Shown: positions 58,613 to 64,000 of the stretch, piece by piece
How the letters are laid out: each line of letters starts with the position of its first letter
Position numbering within the stretch: the stretch's first letter is position 1
Assembly (NCBI GenBank): GCA_948330435.1
Contig: CAOJBY010000015.1
Span: 25,842-89,841 of the forward strand
Length of the DNA: 64,000 nucleotides
Direction of reading: 5' to 3'
Origin: an uncultured Lachnoclostridium sp.
Lineage (GTDB): Bacteria; Bacillota; Clostridia; Lachnospirales; Lachnospiraceae
Translations under genes and position numbers: made by a program
The notes under the pieces: generated by a model
Database searches by the model: none
What the model was told of the DNA's origin: nothing
Seen by the model: only the letters and a program-made list of their open reading frames with translations

Positions 58613-59632
58613 ATGAGTAATGAGCAAACATTTTTAATGAAACCAAAGGTGGATTTCTGCTTTAAGGAGCTAATGGAGGATGCACAGATTCGCAGGGATT
58701 TCATCTCTGCATTGCTGGGCGTTGCCCCGGAGGAGATAGAGCACACGGAGCTTTTGCCCACACATTTAAGGAGGGAATATCCGGAGGATAAGCTGGGAAT
58801 CCTGGACATTCGGGTCTTTATCTGTGACCGGACAGAGACAGATAAGGATTCCGCAGATGGAGCAAGCCAGATGGATCTGGAGATTCAGCTTTCCCCGTTT
58901 CCGCTGTGGCCGGAGCGTTCCGTGTTTTATCTGGCTAAAATGTTCACAGGGGAGATTCATGAGGGGCAGAGCTATAAGGTGCTTAAGAAATGTATCCATG
59001 TGGGAATTCTGGATTTTGTACTTTTTGAGGAAGACGAGGAGTTTTATTCCCGCTTTCATCTCTGGGAGGACCACAGGCACCGGATGTATACGGATAAGCT
59101 GGAGATTCATATCCTGGAGCTTCCAAAGCTGAAAGAGAGGGAATATCCACAGACGGAGCTGTTAAATTGGGTTCGGTTTTTCAATGCGGAACAAAAGGAG
59201 GAATTTGAGATGGCGGCAGAGACAAGCCCACAGGTGGAGAGAGCCTATGAGCGTTTGGTGAATATCAGTGCGGACGAGGAAAAACGTTTGGAATATGAAG
59301 CACGGGAAAAAGCCATACGTGATTACAACTATTTGATGGATTACAATCTGAAAAAGGGATTGGAAGCAGGGATGGAAAAGGGAATAAAGGCAGGGATGGA
59401 AAAGGGAATAAAGGAGGGGAGAGAGAAAGGGTTAAAAGAGGGAAGAAAAGAGGGCAGAATAGAAGGAATGGAGGAAGGTCTGGAGCAGGGAGCAAAGGCC
59501 CTTATAGAGATGTGCCAGGAAGATTCTTATTCAAGAGAAGAGACATCCTCCCGGTTGGTTCACAGGCTTTCCGTTTCCCGGGAGAGAGCAGAGGAGTATT
59601 TGAAAAAATACTGGCTCTCCGAGAAAGAATAA
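58613..59632 (+). CDS. Rpn/PD-(D/E)XK nuclease-family protein
   Basis: A 339-residue member of the Rpn (recombination-promoting nuclease)/putative-transposase PDDEXK family. The N-terminal core is KPKVDFCFKELM, with LGILDIRVF, MDLEIQLSPF (Glu-x-Gln in place of the usual E-x-K/Q) and WPERSVFYLAKMF. A charged Gly-Glu-Lys repeat follows at about 255-305 (units like GMEKGIKA, GREKGLKE, GRIEGMEE). A helical C terminus ends with RLSVSRERAEEYLKKYW. Relatives cut DNA and are linked to recombination and phage defence; here it sits alone between mutS and mutL. Confidence 0.85.
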   Translation: MSNEQTFLMKPKVDFCFKELMEDAQIRRDFISALLGVAPEEIEHTELLPTHLRREYPEDKLGILDIRVFICDRTETDKDSADGASQMDLEIQLSPFPLWPERSVFYLAKMFTGEIHEGQSYKVLKKCIHVGILDFVLFEEDEEFYSRFHLWEDHRHRMYTDKLEIHILELPKLKEREYPQTELLNWVRFFNAEQKEEFEMAAETSPQVERAYERLVNISADEEKRLEYEAREKAIRDYNYLMDYNLKKGLEAGMEKGIKAGMEKGIKEGREKGLKEGRKEGRIEGMEEGLEQGAKALIEMCQEDSYSREETSSRLVHRLSVSRERAEEYLKKYWLSEKE

Positions 59633-59674
59633 TTTTCTCCCAAATCCTATTTATCAGATATTCAAATCCTGTGT

Positions 59675-59712
59675 GAAAGGCAGAAACGGTGAAAAATCCA
59701 TTGCTGCCTTTC
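59675..59712 (+). terminator. Terminator after the Rpn-like gene
   Basis: GAAAGGCAG (59675-59683) and CTGCCTTTC (59704-59712), a perfect 9-bp stem with a 20-base loop, followed by TTTG. Confidence 0.65.
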
Positions 59713-59876
59713 TTTGTTTATGGTAAAGTATCAATAGTGAAAAATCAAATGAACATCCGTATATTGGCCGTCTGTAAATCAGGAAAAGTTATTGTTCACT
59801 TTCTGACATAATATGCTTTGCGATGCAAAATTTGCAATTGGTCAGTACATCGGGCAGCAGGGAGCAGATAAGGAAT

Positions 59877-61910
59877 ATGGGAAAAATAGAGGTACTGGAT
59901 CAGCAGACCATTGATAAAATAGCGGCAGGGGAAGTGATTGAACGGCCCTCCTCCGTGGTAAAGGAGCTTGTGGAAAATGCCATCGACGCAGGAGCAACCG
60001 CCGTGACTGTGGAGATTCGGGACGGAGGAATCTCTTTCCTCCGGGTTACGGACAATGGAAGCGGCATTGAAAAGGAGCAGGTATCCACGGCCTTTCTGCG
60101 TCATGCCACCAGCAAGATAAGGAGGGTGGAGGATCTGTTTCAGGTGTCTTCTTTGGGGTTTCGTGGGGAGGCTCTTTCCAGTATAGCGGCCATAGCCATG
60201 GTGGAGCTGATTACCAAGACACGGGCGGCAGAAGTAGGTGTCCGCTATTGCATCGAGGGCGGTGTGGAGAAGAAGCTGGAGGAGACGGCGGCACCGGAGG
60301 GAACCACTTTTCTGGTTCGCAGTCTTTTTTACAATACCCCGGCCCGAAGAAAATTTTTGAAAACACCTATGACCGAAGCAGGCTATATCAGCGATCTCAT
60401 GGAGAGGATGGCTCTGTCCCACCCGGAGGTCTCCTTTCAGTTTATCAACAACGGTCAGACGAAAATACATACCTCCGGCAATCATAATCTAAAGGATGTG
60501 ATTTATCATATCTATGGCAGAGATGTGGCGGCAAATCTGGCGGAGGTGGATGAAGTCCAGGAAAAGGTTCGGATCACAGGCTATATTGGAAAGCCGGTGA
60601 TTTCCAGGGGAAATCGTGGGTATGAGACGTATTTTATCAATGGAAGATATATTAAAAGTTCCTTGATTGCCAAAGGAATCGAGGACGCTTACCGGACCTT
60701 TATGATGCAGCACAAGTATCCCTTTACAGTGCTTCATATTGTTATGGACGGGGAGCTTTTGGATGTGAATGTGCATCCAACCAAGATGGAGCTTCGGTTT
60801 TCTAATCAGGAGGAGCTGTACCGTCTGATTCAGAAGACCATTCGGGAGGGGCTTACCAGACAGGAGCTGATCCCGGAGGTAAAACTGACGGAGACTGCAC
60901 AGCTCACAAGAGAGTCATACGCAGTTCCAAAGCAACTTTCAAAAGAACCGCAGGGAGTTACGGAGCAGTTCCAAAAGCAATTGGACAGAACCGCAGAGCA
61001 GTCTGAAAAAGAAAAGCCTTTACAATCCCGGCCCCCCCAGGAACGCAACCTGGAATATTTCCTCACCCAAATGCGTGAGCGTGTGACAAAAGAATTTCAG
61101 GAAAAGGAAGAGCAGAAAGCTGCTGAAGCAGAGGTAAATCAAAAGATTCATTCCCATCAGGAATTAGAAGCATTGACGGGCAGCCAAGTGATCCGGGAAA
61201 GTGGAAGCTATGGCTCTGAAGTGCGACAAAAAAGCGGAAGCTATGATTCCAAAGCAGGTCAGAAAAGCACAGATTTGCAATCAGAGCCAGAGCAGCTGGA
61301 GCTTTTCGACCACAGGCTTCTAAACCCCGAGACCAAGTCTGAAATTAAAACCATCGGCCAACTCTTTGAGACCTACTGGCTGGTGCAGTTTGAGGACAAG
61401 TTCTATATGATCGACCAGCACGCAGCCCACGAAAAGGTCCTATATGAACGTACGGTAAAGAGTCTGGAAAATAAGGAAGTAACCTCTCAGATGGTAAGCC
61501 CGCCCCTGATTCTGACCCTGACCATGCAGGAGGCGAACAGATTAAATGACTATCTGGGATATTTTACGGAGATGGGGTTTGAGATTGAGCCTTTTGGGGG
61601 CAGGGAGTATGCGGTCAGTGCCGTGCCGGGGAATCTTTTTGGAATTGCAGAGAGAGAGCTGTTCCTGGAGGTTCTGGACAGCCTGGAAAGTGTAGGCGGC
61701 AAGGATTCCACCCTTGTGATGGAAAAGATTGCGTCCATGTCCTGCAAGGCAGCAGTAAAAGGAAGCCAGCGTCTGAGTACGGCGGAAGCGAGGGCATTGA
61801 TAGAAGAGCTTCTGCATCTTGAGAACCCCTACAACTGTCCCCACGGACGGCCAACAATTATATCCATGACCAAGCAGGAGATTGAGAAAAAGTTTAAGAG
61901 GATAGTGTAA
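59877..61910 (+). CDS. mutL: DNA mismatch repair protein MutL
   Basis: A 677-residue MutL with the N-terminal GHKL ATPase (ELVENAIDAGAT, VTDNGSGI, LGFRGEALSSI), a disordered Gln/Lys/Glu-rich linker at about 335-490, and a C-terminal dimerisation/endonuclease domain. The nicking motif DQHAAHEKVLYE, the SMSCKAAVKG segment and CPHGRP are all intact, so it is a nuclease-type MutL as in bacteria without MutH. ATG 59877 follows AAGGA; the frame is open earlier but without family residues. Confidence 0.97.
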   Translation: MGKIEVLDQQTIDKIAAGEVIERPSSVVKELVENAIDAGATAVTVEIRDGGISFLRVTDNGSGIEKEQVSTAFLRHATSKIRRVEDLFQVSSLGFRGEALSSIAAIAMVELITKTRAAEVGVRYCIEGGVEKKLEETAAPEGTTFLVRSLFYNTPARRKFLKTPMTEAGYISDLMERMALSHPEVSFQFINNGQTKIHTSGNHNLKDVIYHIYGRDVAANLAEVDEVQEKVRITGYIGKPVISRGNRGYETYFINGRYIKSSLIAKGIEDAYRTFMMQHKYPFTVLHIVMDGELLDVNVHPTKMELRFSNQEELYRLIQKTIREGLTRQELIPEVKLTETAQLTRESYAVPKQLSKEPQGVTEQFQKQLDRTAEQSEKEKPLQSRPPQERNLEYFLTQMRERVTKEFQEKEEQKAAEAEVNQKIHSHQELEALTGSQVIRESGSYGSEVRQKSGSYDSKAGQKSTDLQSEPEQLELFDHRLLNPETKSEIKTIGQLFETYWLVQFEDKFYMIDQHAAHEKVLYERTVKSLENKEVTSQMVSPPLILTLTMQEANRLNDYLGYFTEMGFEIEPFGGREYAVSAVPGNLFGIAERELFLEVLDSLESVGGKDSTLVMEKIASMSCKAAVKGSQRLSTAEARALIEELLHLENPYNCPHGRPTIISMTKQEIEKKFKRIV

Positions 61911-62102
61911 ATGAAACAGAAGAAGGCCACTACCAACTGCGAATGCTGCGGCAACTATGTGTACGACGACGATTACGGCTATTACGTGTGCGAGATGGAT
62001 CTGGACGAGGATGAGATGCGACTGTTTATTCAGGGGCAGTTTAGAAACTGTCCCTATTTCCAGTATGGAGACGAATATCGGATCGTGCGGCATCAGATGT
62101 AA
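61911..62102 (+). CDS. Small acidic Cys-containing protein, DUF6472-like
   Basis: A 63-residue protein starting on the base after the mutL stop, so it is translated by coupling. It has a CECCGNYVYDDDYGYYVC knuckle, a run of Asp/Glu (MDLDEDEMRLF) and CPYFQYGDEYRIVRHQM at the end: four cysteines that could bind a metal. The pattern fits DUF6472, a family of unknown function in Lachnospiraceae-type genomes. Confidence 0.75.
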   Translation: MKQKKATTNCECCGNYVYDDDYGYYVCEMDLDEDEMRLFIQGQFRNCPYFQYGDEYRIVRHQM

Positions 62103-62173
62103 AAGCGGCTGCAAATTGATCTAAATGAGGGTGTACAGACAGGATATTACGGAACTTTTAATAGGAGAAAACC

Positions 62174-62899
62174 ATGTATCATATAGGCATATGCGATGAT
62201 GATAAGCTTTTCTGCACGCAATTGGAGGATCTTGTCTGCTCTCTGGGAGCAGGGCTTGGTCAGAAAATCGAAACAGATGTATGGTATACCGGAGAGTCTG
62301 TCATGGAGGATTTGAAAAAAATCTCCCCGCTAGATCTTCTGTTTCTGGACATTGAGCTCTATGAGAACAGCGGCATTGACGTGGGAAAATACATCCGCAG
62401 GGAGAATGACTACCGAATGCATATCGTCTATGTTTCTTCCAGGCAGGAATATGCTATGGAGCTGTTCCGCCTGCAGCCCCTGGATTTTCTGATCAAGCCC
62501 ATTTCCAGGGAGCAGGTAAAGGAGGTCCTCATGCGAAGCCTTAAGCAGAGGGCAGGGGGAAAGGCCCTCTTCGAATACCAAAAAGGCGGAGTCTTTTATC
62601 AGGTCCCCTGTGAGGAAATTCTGTATTTTATGAGTAATGACAAAAAAATAAATATGGCGGCAAAAGACGGCATGCAGGAGTTTTACGGGAAATTAAGGGA
62701 AGTGGCGGGCAAGCTTCCCCCAGGCTTTCTCACGATCCACCAATCCTATCTTATCAATATGGATTATGTGGCGGAGTATACGTATGAGTCAGTGAAAATG
62801 CAGGACGGCAGTCTTTTGAGCATCAGCAAGCCCTATCGGAAAGCTGTGCGGAGCAGAATCAAGGAGTGGGCGAAAGAGAGAATGCATGTGGGAATATAG
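62174..62899 (+). CDS. LytTR-family response regulator
   Basis: A 241-residue AgrA/LytR-type regulator. The receiver domain shows IGICDDDKLFC and the phospho-acceptor in LLFLDIELYENSGIDV, with FLIKPIS as the conserved Lys region. The LytTR DNA-binding domain covers about residues 140-235 (EILYFMSNDKKINM, then FLTIHQSYLINMDYV). GATAGGAGAA precedes the ATG. It overlaps the histidine kinase gene by 14 bases, and the two form a two-component system. Confidence 0.93.
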   Translation: MYHIGICDDDKLFCTQLEDLVCSLGAGLGQKIETDVWYTGESVMEDLKKISPLDLLFLDIELYENSGIDVGKYIRRENDYRMHIVYVSSRQEYAMELFRLQPLDFLIKPISREQVKEVLMRSLKQRAGGKALFEYQKGGVFYQVPCEEILYFMSNDKKINMAAKDGMQEFYGKLREVAGKLPPGFLTIHQSYLINMDYVAEYTYESVKMQDGSLLSISKPYRKAVRSRIKEWAKERMHVGI

Positions 62900-63995
62900 T
62901 TGGTATGTACAGAGAGGGGGCGTCATCCTGATTGCCGCCATCCTCAATTTGCTGCTTTTAAAAAATCTTATGAAATCCTTTGCCGGAAATCGAATCTGGG
63001 CGGGTGTTGCTCTTGGAAGTGTGGAAGCGGCCTGCTATCTGATCCCTTACTTTGCGGCGGGAAGAACCTTTTATATACAGGAAATGGCGGCGGGCGTGCT
63101 GCTGTTTCTTCTTTGTTTTGCCCTGATTCAAAAGAGAAAGGGGCCGAAAAATGAGGAAAGGGTGCCGGAGAAAGGGCAGATGGTCCTGCTGTTTGTGATA
63201 CCCGTGACAGGTATGCTTGCGTTGCTTTGTCTGTTTTTGGGGGAACTGAAGCCATATATTTTTTCCGCACTGTGCTGCGGCTGCATCCTGGCAGCCAACC
63301 TGAGCGTGTTTTATCTTTATCATATTTTAGTGCAGAATGATGCACATATCCGGCAGCGGGACATTTACAGGCAGCAGACGGATCATTACCGGAACCAGCT
63401 TGAGGTGATAGAGGAATCCCAGAAGCGGATTCGATTGCTGCGTCATGATATGAAAAATCATATGCTTCATCTGTGTGTACTATTGCAGCAGGGGCATTGT
63501 GAGGAGGCACTTCAATATCTAAAGGAGATGGAGGGGGAGCTTGGAAACCCGGGGGAGCATGTGAGCTGCGGCAATCAGGAGATTGACAGTCTTTTGAACT
63601 ATAAGATCCAAAAGGCGAAGCAGGTTCTGACCAGGGTGGAGTGCGGCGTTCACGTTCCCGTGGAGCTGATGCCTAAGTCCTTTGATATTAATGTGATTTT
63701 GGGAAATCTTTTGGATAATGGGATTGAGGCGGCCCAGAGAAGCCGGGATAAGTGGATGAAAGTGGTGATACGTGCGGATAAGGGGCTGCTTTTGATTCAT
63801 ATCGCAAATAGCTGCGGGGAGGTTCCCAGGCGGAAAGGGCGGTATGGATTTTTCTCATCAAAGGAGGAGCCGGGGCATGGGATTGGGCTTGAGAATGTGA
63901 GACGTATGGTGGAACGGCAGAATGGGAGTATGGAGTTTGGGTGTGGGGAGGGGGAATTTTTTGTGGATGTGTTGTTGTATGTGAGTGAGGTGTAG
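62886..63995 (+). CDS. AgrC-like sensor histidine kinase (GHKL domain)
   Basis: A 369-residue membrane kinase. About five to six hydrophobic helices lie between residues 5 and 155. The phospho-acceptor His is in RLLRHDMKNHMLHL (SPOB-like helix). The GHKL ATPase shows the N box NLLDNGIEAAQR and the G box GHGIGLENVRRMVE, as in AgrC/CitA-type kinases. No peptide precursor gene or AgrB is visible before the window ends 5 bases later, so the signal is unknown. It starts inside the regulator gene. Confidence 0.92.
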   Translation: MWEYSWYVQRGGVILIAAILNLLLLKNLMKSFAGNRIWAGVALGSVEAACYLIPYFAAGRTFYIQEMAAGVLLFLLCFALIQKRKGPKNEERVPEKGQMVLLFVIPVTGMLALLCLFLGELKPYIFSALCCGCILAANLSVFYLYHILVQNDAHIRQRDIYRQQTDHYRNQLEVIEESQKRIRLLRHDMKNHMLHLCVLLQQGHCEEALQYLKEMEGELGNPGEHVSCGNQEIDSLLNYKIQKAKQVLTRVECGVHVPVELMPKSFDINVILGNLLDNGIEAAQRSRDKWMKVVIRADKGLLLIHIANSCGEVPRRKGRYGFFSSKEEPGHGIGLENVRRMVERQNGSMEFGCGEGEFFVDVLLYVSEV

Positions 63996-64000
63996 GAGTC

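Noticed and set aside
58374..58616. An 80-codon frame before the Rpn-like gene
   Set aside because: It runs through the direct repeats in a frame different from the repeated MLKN codons and has no ribosome-binding site.
1..64000. tRNA, rRNA or complete insertion sequence
   Set aside because: No cloverleaf, rRNA core sequence or transposase gene with terminal repeats was recognised by eye; a tRNAscan or IS search would settle it.

Overview
The window reads as the chromosome of an anaerobic, spore-forming Firmicute, most likely a gut Lachnospiraceae. The evidence is a complete cotJA-cotJB-cotJC spore-coat operon, a stand-alone Spo0A-type DNA-binding domain, strong AGGAGG ribosome-binding sites, a fused BadF/HgdB-type dehydratase activase, rubrerythrin, TRAP transport of sugar acids and AgrA/AgrC-like signalling. 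Genus cannot be fixed from sequence alone. No rRNA, tRNA, CRISPR array, phage or complete insertion sequence was seen.

Layout. 1-3.7 kb: a partial membrane gene, an unknown small gene, hisH-hisF and ung. 3.8-8.0 kb: a giant acyl-CoA dehydratase activase on the minus strand. 8.2-15.9 kb: LysM mini-protein, rhomboid-like membrane protein, formate/nitrite channel, glycerate kinase, galM-glpK, rubrerythrin. 16-31 kb: accessory and regulatory stretch with an ECF sigma factor, MerR/MATE pair, peroxiredoxin, cyclase, diguanylate cyclase next to a secreted LysM protein, DUF4143 ATPase, WYL regulator/YciI pair, AraC-GNAT/MATE pair and TetR beside a decayed MFS gene. 31-33 kb: Crp/Fnr regulator convergent with a ferredoxin-NapH-like-thioredoxin operon that carries two identically spaced Crp/Fnr-type sites. 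33-34.4 kb: AT-rich orphan genes and a FlxA-like coiled coil. 34.7-43.6 kb: a coherent sugar-acid (probably uronate or unsaturated uronate) catabolic cluster: RpiB-type isomerase, TRAP transporter, LacI regulator, SDR, 2-hydroxyacid dehydrogenase, KDPG aldolase-VOC fusion, KDG-type kinase. 43.7-45.5 kb: cotJ operon and Spo0A-like protein. 45.8-52.5 kb: LysR/lysA, lipoprotein, AraC, TIM-barrel and PHP proteins. 52.6-64 kb: pyruvate kinase, mutS, Rpn-like nuclease, mutL, LytTR response regulator and histidine kinase.

Two families of non-coding repeats run through the window. The first, here called the SNESF leader, is a roughly 116-nt element found four times, each time in the same orientation just upstream of an unrelated gene (formate/nitrite channel, ECF sigma factor, MATE pump, PHP phosphoesterase). 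It has three helices, with wobble and compensatory changes that keep pairing on the sense strand, and encloses a 25-codon reading frame with its own Shine-Dalgarno sequence. It is the best candidate for an undescribed regulatory RNA or leader-peptide system. The second is a palindromic MITE-like family with ends resembling GGGTGTCGCAAAATAAG. It sits between genes where it can serve as a terminator, and one 344-bp copy is a nested palindrome, apparently one element inserted into the centre of another.
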